In this document: one piece after another, positions 1 through 9,735 of the stretch | How positions within the stretch are numbered: the stretch's first letter is position 1 | Layout of the letters: each line of letters starts with the position of its first letter | Assembly: GCA_026419575.1 (NCBI GenBank) | Contig: JANZZC010000035.1 | Coordinates: 1 to 43,625, forward strand | DNA length: 43,625 nt | Direction: 5' to 3' | Source of the DNA: Thermomicrobium sp. | Lineage (GTDB): Bacteria; Chloroflexota; Chloroflexia; Thermomicrobiales; Thermomicrobiaceae | Program-made: the position numbers and the translations under genes | The notes under the pieces: model-generated | The model's input: the letters and a program-made list of their open reading frames with translations, nothing else | What the model was told of the DNA's origin: nothing | Databases searched by the model: none

Positions 1-605
1 CCCAGGTACAGGACAAGGGCGACGAGCGCGGCCGCCGAAGCGACGAGCAGGAGTGCGACGGTCAGGCGGCGGTAGTCCGCGAGGGTGCGCAGAGAGGACC
101 ACACGACGAAGAAGAGCGCCAGGCTGAGGAGAAACTTCCCATAATCGTGGTAGACTTGGCTCGTGTAGCCGCGGCCGATCCCGAGTACGAATGCGAACGA
201 AGTAACGAACGCGAACAGCACGACCACCAGAACCAGCGGATGCAGGGGAACGGTCATCGCCCGATCGAGGAAGAGCCGCACCAGCCACACGGTCAACAGG
301 GCGAGCGAGGCGATCGACGAGATCGCCGGCGTGACGACGACCTTCACCGGAATCACTGCATACGGGAGGAGCGCCACGATCGCCAGGACCACCCAGAGAC
401 CAGCGCGCGCATCCACCGCGATGAGCGTACCGGCTACCAACGCCACCAAGGTCGCGAGTGCCGGAACCGGGCCGAGGAACACGAGTACCGCGGCGAGTCC
501 CGCCGCGCCGACGGCCGCCGCGATGCTTCCCAGGAACACGGCGACGCGAGGCGGAACGCGCAGCTGCTCAGCCGACGGCCAGACCGGTAGCTCGATCGTC
601 CTCAC
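1..605 (-). CDS. Partial multi-TM membrane protein, O-antigen ligase/polymerase-like (runs off left edge)
   Basis: Own minus-strand translation from a GTG at 605 (VRTIELPVWPSAEQLRVPPRVAVFLGSIAAAVGAAGLAAVLVFLGPVPALATLVALVAGTLIAVDARAGLWVVLAIVALLPYAVIPVK...) is open to base 1 and strongly hydrophobic. Absent from the ORF track because no stop lies in the window. Confidence 0.65.
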   Translation of the reverse strand, partial: MRTIELPVWPSAEQLRVPPRVAVFLGSIAAAVGAAGLAAVLVFLGPVPALATLVALVAGTLIAVDARAGLWVVLAIVALLPYAVIPVKVVVTPAISSIASLALLTVWLVRLFLDRAMTVPLHPLVLVVVLFAFVTSFAFVLGIGRGYTSQVYHDYGKFLLSLALFFVVWSSLRTLADYRRLTVALLLVASAAALVALVLYL

Positions 606-736
606 AGGCTTCCACCCCGAACGAGTGCATTTCCGCTTGTTCGCCGAGCCAGTCGCGTGCTACGCTCGCTGCCAGCGAGTGCGAGCGTCAGTGCCCCGTC
701 GAGCATACCGCGCCGCCTTGTGGAGGTGCGCACGCC

Positions 737-1066
737 ATGCAGTCGAGGCCGCTACCCCCGGATCGATGCCCGCTCGCGCAGACCGCGGCGATCCTCTGCG
801 ACCGTTGGACGCCGTTGATTCTGCGCGATCTCGCGCGAGGGCTCGGTCGCTTCAGCGAACTCGAACGTTCGGTGCGCGGAATCAGCCCCAAGACGCTCTC
901 TTCCCGCCTCAAGCACCTGGAAGCCAGCGGCGTGGTACGGCGTGTCGGTGACGCAGCCGGTCGCACCCGTTACGAACTCACGCCCCGTGGACGAGCGCTC
1001 CTCCCCCTCGTTCGCGCGATGCGCGACTACGGTCAGACCTGGCTCGAGCCATCGCGCGAGAGCTGA
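737..1066 (+). CDS. HxlR-family winged-helix transcriptional regulator
   Basis: Internal ATG at 737 gives [69 protein letters not shown]..., the classic HxlR pattern (CP...DRWT..ILRDL..G..RF.EL....GIS.K.LS.RL..LE..G). Confidence 0.9.
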   Translation: MQSRPLPPDRCPLAQTAAILCDRWTPLILRDLARGLGRFSELERSVRGISPKTLSSRLKHLEASGVVRRVGDAAGRTRYELTPRGRALLPLVRAMRDYGQTWLEPSRES

Positions 1067-1205
1067 CCCCGCTTTTCCGCCCAACCGCATCGCGCACCTC
1101 GGTCGACCCGACGCGCTTCGTCTTTCCCCGCTCAAGTCGGGCACGGCGACTGCCGATATTCCACAGCGGAGAGCCGAGGATCGTAGCAGGGGGGATGGTC
1201 GACCG

Positions 1206-3209
1206 ATGGCAGTCGCCACAGCAGTCGCGGACCGGAGTCGCGATCGCATCAGTCTCTCGGTTCTGTGGGGACACGCGGTCGCAGCGATCGCGGTCACGTT
1301 GCTCTTCGGCAAGCACCCGTTGTGGCAGGCGCTCGTAGGAGGGGCCGTCCTGAGCGGATCGGCGACGCTCGCCTATCCGTTCCTCGCTGGTTCTAGACGG
1401 TATCGCTTCGTCGTCGCCGCGCTCCTGATGCTCTACGCAGCACTCCTCATCCATCTCTCAGGTGGCCTCATCGAAATGCACTTCCAGATTTTCGTCGCCC
1501 TCGCCTTCTTGATCATCTATTACGACTGGCTCCCGATCGTTCTCGCGGCCGGATTGATCGCCGTGCATCACGTCCTCTTCAACCTCTTCTGGCCCTACAG
1601 CGTGTACAAGGATGGACCATCGTGGACGATCACCTTCGTCCATGCCTTCTTCGTCGTGCTCCAAACGGCCGCAGGGATCCTGATCGCCCAACGGGTACGC
1701 ACCAGCGCGCTGGCCCTTGCGCACGCTGCGCAGCGACTGGCGACCGAGCAAGTACCGGCACTCGCCCAAGCGCTCCGCCGGATCGCCGCCGGGGATCTCA
1801 CCCAGTCGCTGCGACTCGCTACCGAGGACGTCACGGTCAACTGGCGCGACGAGATCGGGCAGATGGTCGAATCGTTCAACGCCGTCCAACACCAGCTCGG
1901 CAATGCAGCGACCGAACTCGATGCGATGGTCGGCCAGCTCCGCACCATGGTCTCCGATATTCGTGCGGCCGCCAACGGCCTCTCCAGCGCGACCGTCGAG
2001 ATGAACCGTGCGACGGCCGGCTCGATCGACGCCATGCGCGATGTCAATGCGAGCGTGGTCGAGGTCGGCCAGGGCGCCGCTGAAGTCGCCCAAGCGAGCG
2101 CTTCGGCACGTACTTCGATGGAACAACTCCAACAGGTCGTGCAGGCGGTCGCCGCCGGCGCGAGCGCCCAGGCCCGCAGCCTCGAGCGGATCAACAGTGC
2201 GGCGAACGAATTGGTGACGCAGGTGCAGCAAGTGCTCGCCGACACCGCCGCGGTCGAGGAGGCGACGATCCATACGCGCCGCTCCGCCGACAGCGGCGCT
2301 GAAGCCGTCCGGCAGACGATCGACGCCATGCTCGAGATCCGGAACGTCGTCCTCTCCGCCGCCGAGCGCGTCGCCGAGCTCGGCCGCCTTGGCCAGCAGA
2401 TCAGCAGTGTCGTGGAGACGATCGACAACCTCGCCGAGCAGACGAACCTGCTCGCGCTCAACGCCGCGATCGAGGCAGCGCGCGCCGGCGAGCACGGACG
2501 CGGTTTCGCTGTCGTGGCCGACGAAGTCCGCAAGCTCGCCGAGCGCAGCCGCCGCGAGACTCAGGACATCGCGAACCTGATCGAGCAGGTTCGGCAAGCC
2601 ACCGAGCAAGCCGTCGCCGCGATGCGCACCGGCGCTGATCGCGTCACGAGCGGTGCCGACCGCGCCGACCAAGCCGGGCGAGCCCTGCAAGCGATCCTCG
2701 AGGCTGTCGAGCAGACGACCCAGAAAGTCGACGCGATCACCAACGCCGCCCGGCAGATGGCCGCCGCGAGCGATAGGGTCGTCGCTGCCCTGCGCGAGAT
2801 CAGCAGCGTCATCGAACAGAACGCGACGGCCGCCGAGGAGATGGCGGCACAGGCCGGTCAAGTGACCGACGCGGTCAAGGCGATCGATCGCATCGTCGGA
2901 GCACAACAGCGCAGCGTCGAGCGGGTTCACCAGCAGGTCGACGGTGCCACCCAGATGATCGAGGACGTCGGAGCGCAGTCGGGCATCGTCGAGCGGTACG
3001 CAGCCCGGTTGCGCGAACTCATCGCCAACTTCCGGATCGGCGACGAAGCGCGCACCGACGGTGTCCCCAGTGAGACCTTCGCGCCAGTCCCTAGCAACGG
3101 GTCAGCGCCGACCGCGAACGGTCGCGCGGTTGCGCGCCTCTCGCCCGAGCGACGGTCCGGCGACCTGGTCGTCCCTCGTTCGCCCCTCAACGGACACGGC
3201 CACGACTGA
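1206..3209 (+). CDS. Methyl-accepting chemotaxis protein with polytopic N-terminal membrane domain
   Basis: C-terminal signalling hairpin [44 protein letters not shown]-terminal TM block with [28 protein letters not shown]-like region follows. ATG at 1206 chosen over the longer track start. Confidence 0.93.
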   Translation: MAVATAVADRSRDRISLSVLWGHAVAAIAVTLLFGKHPLWQALVGGAVLSGSATLAYPFLAGSRRYRFVVAALLMLYAALLIHLSGGLIEMHFQIFVALAFLIIYYDWLPIVLAAGLIAVHHVLFNLFWPYSVYKDGPSWTITFVHAFFVVLQTAAGILIAQRVRTSALALAHAAQRLATEQVPALAQALRRIAAGDLTQSLRLATEDVTVNWRDEIGQMVESFNAVQHQLGNAATELDAMVGQLRTMVSDIRAAANGLSSATVEMNRATAGSIDAMRDVNASVVEVGQGAAEVAQASASARTSMEQLQQVVQAVAAGASAQARSLERINSAANELVTQVQQVLADTAAVEEATIHTRRSADSGAEAVRQTIDAMLEIRNVVLSAAERVAELGRLGQQISSVVETIDNLAEQTNLLALNAAIEAARAGEHGRGFAVVADEVRKLAERSRRETQDIANLIEQVRQATEQAVAAMRTGADRVTSGADRADQAGRALQAILEAVEQTTQKVDAITNAARQMAAASDRVVAALREISSVIEQNATAAEEMAAQAGQVTDAVKAIDRIVGAQQRSVERVHQQVDGATQMIEDVGAQSGIVERYAARLRELIANFRIGDEARTDGVPSETFAPVPSNGSAPTANGRAVARLSPERRSGDLVVPRSPLNGHGHD

Positions 3210-3216
3210 ACGGTAC

Positions 3217-3252
3217 GCGGAGCTGGGCGCAACGACTCGTTCCCGGCTCCGC
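3217..3252. terminator. Long hairpin between convergent MCP and moaA genes
   Basis: GCGGAGCTGGG-cgc-AACG-act-CGTT-CCCGGCTCCGC: 11-bp outer stem (one G.U), 3-nt bulge, 4-bp inner stem. No clear U-tract on either strand. Confidence 0.5.
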
Positions 3253-3263
3253 GCCGCCTCCTC

Positions 3264-4313
3264 TCACCCGCCGATTTGGCTCATCCCGCGCCCGGTGCGC
3301 CGGTCCCCCTCGCGCAAGCCGTGTCCCCACGGCTTCCGCCACACCGCGGCGCGGATCCGTTCCATCAACGCTTCGTCGCTCGCGCCGCTCCGCACCAAAT
3401 CGCGGATATCGACCTCGTCGCTGCGCAGCAGGCAGAGCCGGAGCTTGCCGTCGGCGGTCAAGCGGATCCGATTGCAGAAGGCGCAGAACGGCTCGCTGAC
3501 CGGGCTGATGAAGCCGATCGTTCCCCGAGCTCCCCGGATCCGATAGACCCGTGCAGGATCGCTGGGGTGCTCGTCGAGTCGTTCGAGCGGACCGTAGACC
3601 GCTTCGATCCGCGCCCGAGTCTCGGCACTGGTCACGAGACCGCTGTCGTGCACCTCGGCGACGCCTTCGAGCGGCATCACCTCGATGAAGCGGATCTGCC
3701 ATGCTCGCTCCAGGGTCAGCGCCGCCAGCGCCGGCACCTCGTCATCGTTGAGCCCCCGGACCACCACCGCGTTCAGCTTGATCGGCGAGAGCCCGGCGTC
3801 CTCGGCAGCCGCGATCCCAGCGAACACCTTCTCAATGCGACCACCGCGCGTCATGATCCGATACCGTTCCGGGTCGAGCGTATCGAGGCTGATGTTGATT
3901 CGCTTCAACCCGGCTGCGGCGAGGTCGTGCGCCAGCCGTTCGAGGAGCAGACCGTTGGTCGTCATGGAAATGTCTTCGACCCCGGGAATCGCTGCCATCG
4001 CCCGGACGAGTTCGACCAGGTTCGGGCGGACGGTCGGCTCGCCCCCGGTCAGTCGTAGACGACTGAAGCCGATCCGCGCCGCAGCGCGCACGATGCGGAG
4101 GAGTTCCTCGTCGGTCAGGAGTTCCTCGCGCGGGGCGAACTTCATGCCGTGCGCCGGCATGCAGTACACGCAGCGCAGATTGCAGCGATCGGTGAGCGAG
4201 ATGCGGAGGTAGGTGATCGGGCGCCCGTACGCATCGCGCGTCACTCGCTCGCCGGCCCGGGGTACCGCTCGATCGTCCGCTGCCGTCGAACGGTGCGCGA
4301 CGGGGATAGTCAT
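3264..4313 (-). CDS. moaA: GTP 3',8-cyclase (molybdenum cofactor biosynthesis protein A)
   Basis: LRISLTDRCNLRCVYCMPAHG radical-SAM CxxxCxxC, second cluster CAFCNRIRLTADGKLRLCL, C-terminal GG. ATG at 4313 preferred over 4406 because the -35 of the promoter overlaps 4406. Confidence 0.97.
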   Translation of the reverse strand: MTIPVAHRSTAADDRAVPRAGERVTRDAYGRPITYLRISLTDRCNLRCVYCMPAHGMKFAPREELLTDEELLRIVRAAARIGFSRLRLTGGEPTVRPNLVELVRAMAAIPGVEDISMTTNGLLLERLAHDLAAAGLKRINISLDTLDPERYRIMTRGGRIEKVFAGIAAAEDAGLSPIKLNAVVVRGLNDDEVPALAALTLERAWQIRFIEVMPLEGVAEVHDSGLVTSAETRARIEAVYGPLERLDEHPSDPARVYRIRGARGTIGFISPVSEPFCAFCNRIRLTADGKLRLCLLRSDEVDIRDLVRSGASDEALMERIRAAVWRKPWGHGLREGDRRTGRGMSQIGG

Positions 4314-4377
4314 GGCTGCCTCTCCCTTCTCCGGCGCCGACGAGACCCCGGACTCCCTCTGCAACCCCGCTATCCCC

Positions 4378-4406
4378 AGGATAGCAGAAGCGCCACCATA
4401 ACTCAA
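4378..4406 (-). promoter_or_regulatory. Sigma-70-type promoter for moaA: TTGAGT-17-TATCCT
   Basis: Minus-strand TTGAGT (4406-4401), 17-nt spacer, TATCCT (4383-4378), about 65 nt upstream of the ATG at 4313. The -10 lies in inverted repeat GCTATCC-CCA-GGATAGC (4369-4385). Confidence 0.65.
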
Positions 4407-4430
4407 CCGATCCGTTCGGTTTTTACCGGA

Positions 4431-5132
4431 TCAGCGTCGCAAGGAGATCACCTTGAACGCTTCGGCGAAATCGAGCCCGCCGTCGGAACCAAGCTCTGCC
4501 GCCCGCTGCCGAACGCGCTCGGCCAGTTCCGTTGGATCGCTGATCTGGCTGCGATGGGCCGCCAGCGCTGCCACTTTGACGTCCAGCGTCTCGCTGATGT
4601 CGACGTAGAGATCGGGATACTGAGCTCCGAACAGCCAGAGCTCCGCGACCTTGTGCGGCTCCAACCCTTCCGCGAGGTGGTGGGGAAAATACAGTGGATC
4701 GCGCGCGGTCGGATAGACCGCATCGATCGTCGTGATGCCGACCGCCCGGTGGTCAGGGTGCAGTGCGTACGGCCGGAAGGGGTCGTGCGTGATCACGATG
4801 TCCGGTCGAAAAAACCGGATCTGCCGAACGATGCGCTCGCGGAAGGCGAGGTTGGGTTCGAGTTCGCCGTCCGGGAGCCGCAGGAACACGACTTCCCTCA
4901 CGCCGAGCACCCGGCACGCCTCGCGCTCTTCTTCCTCGCGTTGCCGGGCCAGTTCCTCGGGCGAGACGTCACGACGGTTCGTCCCCTTGTCGCCCGAGGT
5001 GCACTGAACCAACACGACCTCTTTTCCCTCGCGTACCAACCGGGCGACCGTACCTCCGGCACCGAATTCCATGTCGTCCGGATGGGCGACGACGACCATC
5101 ACCCGTTGGTACGGTGTGAGCGCTCGAGCCAT
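4431..5132 (-). CDS. PIG-L / LmbE family deacetylase
   Basis: VVVAHPDDMEFGAGGT and HPDHRAVG motifs of the PIG-L family. Confidence 0.92.
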   Translation of the reverse strand: MARALTPYQRVMVVVAHPDDMEFGAGGTVARLVREGKEVVLVQCTSGDKGTNRRDVSPEELARQREEEEREACRVLGVREVVFLRLPDGELEPNLAFRERIVRQIRFFRPDIVITHDPFRPYALHPDHRAVGITTIDAVYPTARDPLYFPHHLAEGLEPHKVAELWLFGAQYPDLYVDISETLDVKVAALAAHRSQISDPTELAERVRQRAAELGSDGGLDFAEAFKVISLRR

Positions 5133-5147
5133 ATCGCACGACCCCTC

Positions 5148-6503
5148 TCACCCCGCACGATCCCCGAGCAGCGCCAACCGCTCGGCGAGGATACTCGGCA
5201 ACGTCGCGATCGGTACACGCTCCTGATCGCCGCTCACGAGGTTGCGCAATGTGACCGCCCCGGCCGCCAATTCCTCCGGCCCGAGGATCGCCGCGAACGG
5301 GATCCCTTTCCGATTGGCGTACTGCAGCTGCCGGCGCAACTCTCCCCGTTCCCCCAGGTAGAGTTCGGTGGAGAATCCAGCCGCGCGGAGCGACCGAGCC
5401 AGCTCCAGGCCGGCCGTCCGTTGCTGCTCTTCGACCGGAGCCACGAGGACCTGCGTCACCGTGCCCGGTGTCGGCAGGAGCCCGTACTCGTCGACGACCT
5501 CCACCAGACGCTCGAGTCCCAGCGAGGCACCGGTCGCCGGGATATCTTCCTCGAGAAAGAGGCCGATCAGGCGATCGTAACGCCCTGCGCCACCGAGCGA
5601 ACCGATCGCCGGCTCGGTCACGATCACCTCCGCGACGGGCCCCGTGTAGTAGTCGAGGCCACGCGCGAGCGACAGATCGAGCACGTAGCTCCCCGCGGGA
5701 GCACCGTAGGCAGCGAGATAGCCGAAGAGGAGCTCGAGTTCGTCGAGCGCCTGTTGCGCCAGGGGATCGTCGGCGAGCTGTCGACGAACGGACGCGACGA
5801 CCTCGGCCGGATCGCCCTGGAGCTGAACGAGCTCCAAAACGCGGTCGGCTGCTTGCGGATCGATGCCGAGACGGAGGAGTTCCTCGCGAACCCCTTCCCG
5901 CCCGATCTTCGCGAGCTTGTCGATCGCCCGGAACACTGCGATGGCCAGGCTCGCTTCCACACCGGCAGCCCGCGCCAGGGCTTCCAGTAGCTGCCGGTGA
6001 TTGACGTGAACCACCGCGTTGGGAATGCGCAAGCTGGTCAAGGCATCGATCCACACCGAGAGAACCTCGGCATCGGCCATCATCGAACGCGTACCGACGA
6101 TATCCACGTCGCACTGCCAAAACTGCCGGTAACGACCTCGCTGCGGTCGCTCGGCACGGAACACCGGTCCGATGTGGTAGCGCTTGAAGGGGAAGACCAA
6201 TTCGGAGCGATGCACCGCCACATAGCGTGCGAGCGGTACCGTCAAGTCGTAGCGGAGCCCTACCTCTCGCCCACCGTGATCGACGAACCGGTACAGCAGT
6301 TTCTCGCCCTCTTCACCGTACTTGCCGGCCAGTACCTCGTAGTATTCCAGGAGCGGCGTATCGATCGGATCGAAGCCGTACCGTTCGAACACCTGCCGGA
6401 GCAGATCGATCACCCGCTGACGCAACAACATCTGGCGCGGAGAAAAATCGCGCATGCCGCGCAGAACCTGCGGTGGCCGCCGTACCGGTGTCGTCTCGCT
6501 CAT
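5148..6503 (-). CDS. hisS: Histidyl-tRNA synthetase
   Basis: Class II motifs GMRDFSPRQM, GPVFRAERPQRGRYRQFWQCDVDIVG, LARGLDYYTGPVAEV, GGAGRYDRLI. Confidence 0.97.
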   Translation of the reverse strand: MSETTPVRRPPQVLRGMRDFSPRQMLLRQRVIDLLRQVFERYGFDPIDTPLLEYYEVLAGKYGEEGEKLLYRFVDHGGREVGLRYDLTVPLARYVAVHRSELVFPFKRYHIGPVFRAERPQRGRYRQFWQCDVDIVGTRSMMADAEVLSVWIDALTSLRIPNAVVHVNHRQLLEALARAAGVEASLAIAVFRAIDKLAKIGREGVREELLRLGIDPQAADRVLELVQLQGDPAEVVASVRRQLADDPLAQQALDELELLFGYLAAYGAPAGSYVLDLSLARGLDYYTGPVAEVIVTEPAIGSLGGAGRYDRLIGLFLEEDIPATGASLGLERLVEVVDEYGLLPTPGTVTQVLVAPVEEQQRTAGLELARSLRAAGFSTELYLGERGELRRQLQYANRKGIPFAAILGPEELAAGAVTLRNLVSGDQERVPIATLPSILAERLALLGDRAG

Positions 6504-6515
6504 TCCGGAGCTCCC

Positions 6516-7022
6516 TCACTTCCGCGCCTCGAAGACGAGATGGGCAAGCTCGGGCACGATCAACTCGTCCATCGCCAAGCGTACAGCCGCTGTCGATCCC
6601 GGCATCGCGATAACGATCTTGCCGCCGTACACCCCAGCGATCGCTCGCGACAGCATCGCGGCGGGCCCGATCTCCCGATAGCTCAGCCAACGGAAGAGCT
6701 CGCCGAAGCCGTCGAGTCGCTTCTCGAGGCGCTCGGCGACCGCTTCGTAGGTCACGTCCCGCCGTGCGATTCCAGTCCCGCCGTTGAGGAGAATGGCGTC
6801 GCAATCGGGCCTCGCGGCGAACTCGTCGACGAGCTGCCCGACCGCCTCCCGCTCGTCCGGGACGATCGCGTAGCCGACCACAGCATGACCGGCCCGTTCC
6901 AGGCGCTCGCGAATGAGCGCACCGCTCGTGTCCGTCTCGGCCGTTCGCGTGTCGCTCACCGTGATCACGGCACAGCGCACGCTTCGCGGCGCAGCCGCTC
7001 GGTGTCGTTCGGGACTCGTCAC
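6516..7022 (-). CDS. moaB: MoaB/MogA-family molybdenum cofactor biosynthesis protein
   Basis: GTG at 7022: VTSPERHRAAAPRSVRCAVITVSDTRTAETDTSGALIRERLE...DAILLNGGTGIARRDVTYEA...KIVIAMPGSTAAVRLAMDELIVPEL. GTGA overlap with the upstream M20 gene. Confidence 0.93.
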   Translation of the reverse strand: MTSPERHRAAAPRSVRCAVITVSDTRTAETDTSGALIRERLERAGHAVVGYAIVPDEREAVGQLVDEFAARPDCDAILLNGGTGIARRDVTYEAVAERLEKRLDGFGELFRWLSYREIGPAAMLSRAIAGVYGGKIVIAMPGSTAAVRLAMDELIVPELAHLVFEARK

Positions 7023-8233
7023 GATGTCACCTCCGGCCGCGTCAAGGCCAAGGCAAGCGCCGCATACCCGACCGTCGCCGCCTCCAGGTCCGAGACCCGC
7101 ACGCTGTCCTCCACCGTGTGCGCCAGCCGCTCGTCTCCGGGTGCGAAACCGATCGTCGGTATGCCGTGCGCCATGAAATGCCCACCATCGGTCGCGAACT
7201 GCCAGAAGCCGTCGGCAACCGGACGAGCGAACACTCTCTCCAAGGCCTGCCTCGCGCGCGCGACCACAGGATGCTCGGCCGGCAGCACGTATCCTCGCGT
7301 CGGTGGCAGCTCCAGAACGAGACCGCGATAGCTGCGCCAGACTCGCTCCGGCACGCACACCTCCACGGTGACGCCCTCGTCGGCGCACTCCTCTGCGAGC
7401 GACTCCACGGCCGCCCGGATCGCCGCCGGCTCCTCGCCCGGAACTGCGCGCCAATCGAGTGCCAGCCGCACCATCCCGGGCGTCACGTTCTCGCTCTCCT
7501 GGTCGGTCCGCAAGACTGTCGGCGCGACGCTGCTCGCCCCGAGTTCGGGATGAACGGCGTGCGGCAACTCGTGCAGCCGAGTCAGAAATCTCCCCAGAGC
7601 GAAGAGCGGATTGACCCCTCGTTCGGGCGCGCTCGCGTGGACGGACCGCCCGAGAAAGCGCACCTTGAGACCGACCCGTCCGCGATGGCCACGACGCAGC
7701 TCGAGGTTCGTCGCCTCGCCGAGGACGACGGCATCGGTGCGCAACCACTCGCAGAGCGCTGCTGCGCCGAGCCCACCGACCTCTTCCTGCACCACACCGG
7801 TCACGTAGCAATCGCCTCCAGGACGCAGGCCGATGTCGCGGAGCAACGCCAGCGCGAACACTTGGCTGGCGAGCGCTCCCTTGACGTCGCAGGCGCCACG
7901 ACCGTAGAGCACGCCGTCGACGACGACTCCCTCGTACGGCGGATACGGCCAAAGACACGTGTCTCCTTCGTGGACATGGTCGAGGTGCGCGTTCAACTGC
8001 ACGGTCGGGCCGCCGCTCGTCCCGCGCAGCCGACCGATGACGTTGCCAGCGCGGTCGATATCGACCTCATCGCAGCCGAGCGACCGCAGTTGGAGAGCGA
8101 CCAACTCGGCGATCTCTCCTTCCTCGCCGGGCAGACTGCGCGTCCGAATCAACCGTTGCGCGAACGAGACGAGTTCCCGTCGTCGCGCCCGCGCCGCTGC
8201 CCAGAGCCGTTCGCGGATCGTCTCCTCGATCAC
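7019..8233 (-). CDS. M20 family metallopeptidase (ArgE/DapE/YgeY-like)
   Basis: LNAHLDHVHEGD, YGRGACDVKGALASQ, GVVQEEVGGLGA, VHASAPERGVNPL. GTG at 8233 overlaps the yraN stop (GTGA). Confidence 0.92.
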   Translation of the reverse strand: MIEETIRERLWAAARARRRELVSFAQRLIRTRSLPGEEGEIAELVALQLRSLGCDEVDIDRAGNVIGRLRGTSGGPTVQLNAHLDHVHEGDTCLWPYPPYEGVVVDGVLYGRGACDVKGALASQVFALALLRDIGLRPGGDCYVTGVVQEEVGGLGAAALCEWLRTDAVVLGEATNLELRRGHRGRVGLKVRFLGRSVHASAPERGVNPLFALGRFLTRLHELPHAVHPELGASSVAPTVLRTDQESENVTPGMVRLALDWRAVPGEEPAAIRAAVESLAEECADEGVTVEVCVPERVWRSYRGLVLELPPTRGYVLPAEHPVVARARQALERVFARPVADGFWQFATDGGHFMAHGIPTIGFAPGDERLAHTVEDSVRVSDLEAATVGYAALALALTRPEVTS

Positions 8234-8613
8234 TCCGTGCCTCCGTCGTCGGTGATGCTTCCCGGGAAGTGCGACCAGCGGACGATACGACCGGATCGGT
8301 CGACCGTCAAGGCGACGAGATCGACCCGGCACGGTCGCTCAGCATGCTCGGGATGCGCAGCGAGAAACTCGGTCAGCGCCCGAAAGATCCGGCGCACTTT
8401 GCTCGCCTGTACGCTCCACTCGGCTGGTTCGCTGCTCCGGAGACTTCGAACTTTGACCTCGACGACGACCAGCGTCTCGCCGTCGAGCGCGACGAGATCG
8501 AGTTCACCCGCGCGACAGCGCCAGTTGCGTGCGACGACTCGCCAGCCGACCGAGCGGGCCCAGCGGTCGACCGCCTCCTCGCCAGCGCTGCCGAGTGAGC
8601 GACGGTCGGTCAC
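8230..8613 (-). CDS. yraN: YraN family protein (UPF0102, endonuclease-like fold)
   Basis: GEEAVDRWARSVGWRVVARNWRCRAGELDLVALDGETLVVVEVKVRS matches the YraN pattern (G...A...L...G..I..RN.R...GEIDLI..D...LVFVEVK.R). GTG start at 8613. Confidence 0.9.
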   Translation of the reverse strand: MTDRRSLGSAGEEAVDRWARSVGWRVVARNWRCRAGELDLVALDGETLVVVEVKVRSLRSSEPAEWSVQASKVRRIFRALTEFLAAHPEHAERPCRVDLVALTVDRSGRIVRWSHFPGSITDDGGTE

Positions 8614-9272
8614 GTTTCCTCCTCTTCCCCGCTGCCGAGGCGAAACGACCGTCGGTGGAGGGGCGTCGGACCCCAGCGACGGAGTGCCAGCCGGTGTGCA
8701 ACGGTTCCGTATCCGGCGTTCTCGTCCCATCCGTACCCGGGAAACCGCGACGCGAGACGTGCCATGAGGTCGTCGCGCACCACTTTCGCGAGGATCGACG
8801 CAGCCGCGATACTCGCGCACACCGCGTCGCCACCGACGATCGCGGTCGAGCTGGTCGCATCGAATCCGGGCAGCGACGGCCCATCGTAGAGGACGTGGTC
8901 GACCGGACCGAGCCGCCCGAGCGCGCGCCGCATCGCCAGCGCCGTCGCGTCTACGATGCCGTACCGATCGATCTCGCGGTGCGATGCCGCGCCGAGCGCC
9001 CAAGCCACGGCATGCTGGCGGATCCACTCGGCCAGCCGACGGCGTTGTCGCGGCGTCAGCCGCTTCGATTCGGCGAAGGACTCCGGGAGGGCCGTACCAG
9101 GAGCGAACATGCAGGCCGCCGCGACGACGGGACCAGCCAGTGCACCGCGCCCGACTTCGTCGACGCCAGCGACGCGCACCGACCCGGTGCGCCAGTACCG
9201 GGACTCGTACCGAAAGGTCGGCCGCTCGCCTCGCCCCGACGCGTTCGCGGACGAGACGAGCTCTTCTCGCAT
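8610..9272 (-). CDS. rnhB: Ribonuclease HII
   Basis: VAGVDEVGRGALAGPVVAAA, DSK-like AESKRLTPRQR, GGDAVCASIAAASILAKVVRDDLM. Confidence 0.96.
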   Translation of the reverse strand: MREELVSSANASGRGERPTFRYESRYWRTGSVRVAGVDEVGRGALAGPVVAAACMFAPGTALPESFAESKRLTPRQRRRLAEWIRQHAVAWALGAASHREIDRYGIVDATALAMRRALGRLGPVDHVLYDGPSLPGFDATSSTAIVGGDAVCASIAAASILAKVVRDDLMARLASRFPGYGWDENAGYGTVAHRLALRRWGPTPLHRRSFRLGSGEEEET

Positions 9273-9281
9273 GCTCCCACC

Positions 9282-9653
9282 TCAGCGGAGGTAGCTCCCC
9301 TCGGGACGACGGCGTTCCTTGAGGCGCGCTGCCTTCCCGGACCGCTCGCGCAGGTAGTAGAGACGAGCGCGTCTGACCTTACCGTGCCGGACGACTTCGA
9401 TCTTCTCGATCAGCGGACTGTGCAACGGGAACGTGCGCTCCACGCCGATACCGTGGGAGGCGATCCGGCGCACCGTGAACGTCGCATCGGTGCCGCCACC
9501 CCGCTTGCGGATCACGACGCCTTCGAAAGGCTGGATACGGGTGTTGTTGCCTTCCACGACCCGATAGTGGACGCGAACGGTATCGCCCGGGCTGAACGGT
9601 GGAAGGTCCGTCCTCAGGTACTGCTCCTGGACGCTGCGGATGAGGTCCTGCAT
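9282..9653 (-). CDS. rplS: 50S ribosomal protein L19
   Basis: [35 protein letters not shown]...[55 protein letters not shown]. Confidence 0.97.
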   Translation of the reverse strand: MQDLIRSVQEQYLRTDLPPFSPGDTVRVHYRVVEGNNTRIQPFEGVVIRKRGGGTDATFTVRRIASHGIGVERTFPLHSPLIEKIEVVRHGKVRRARLYYLRERSGKAARLKERRRPEGSYLR

Positions 9654-9729
9654 AGCACCAGTCCTTCACAGCTTCGCGTCGTTCGTTGCTGCCCACTGCA
9701 AAACAGCCGCCCGGAAGCGGCCACTCGGC

Positions 9730-9735
9730 AGTATA
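9730..9735 (-). promoter_or_regulatory. Candidate -10 element (TATACT) upstream of rplS
   Basis: Minus-strand TATACT about 75 nt upstream of the rplS ATG. A TTGTCG lies upstream but with a 19-nt spacer. Confidence 0.4.

Noticed and set aside
1458-2930. 490-aa minus-strand ORF opposite the MCP
   Set aside because: Mirror of MCP codons (His/Asp/Arg/Gly/Leu-rich) with no domain pattern.
4149-5990. 613-aa plus-strand ORF opposite PIG-L and hisS
   Set aside because: Antisense to two confident genes; Arg/Asp/Gln-rich low-complexity composition typical of GC-rich shadow frames.
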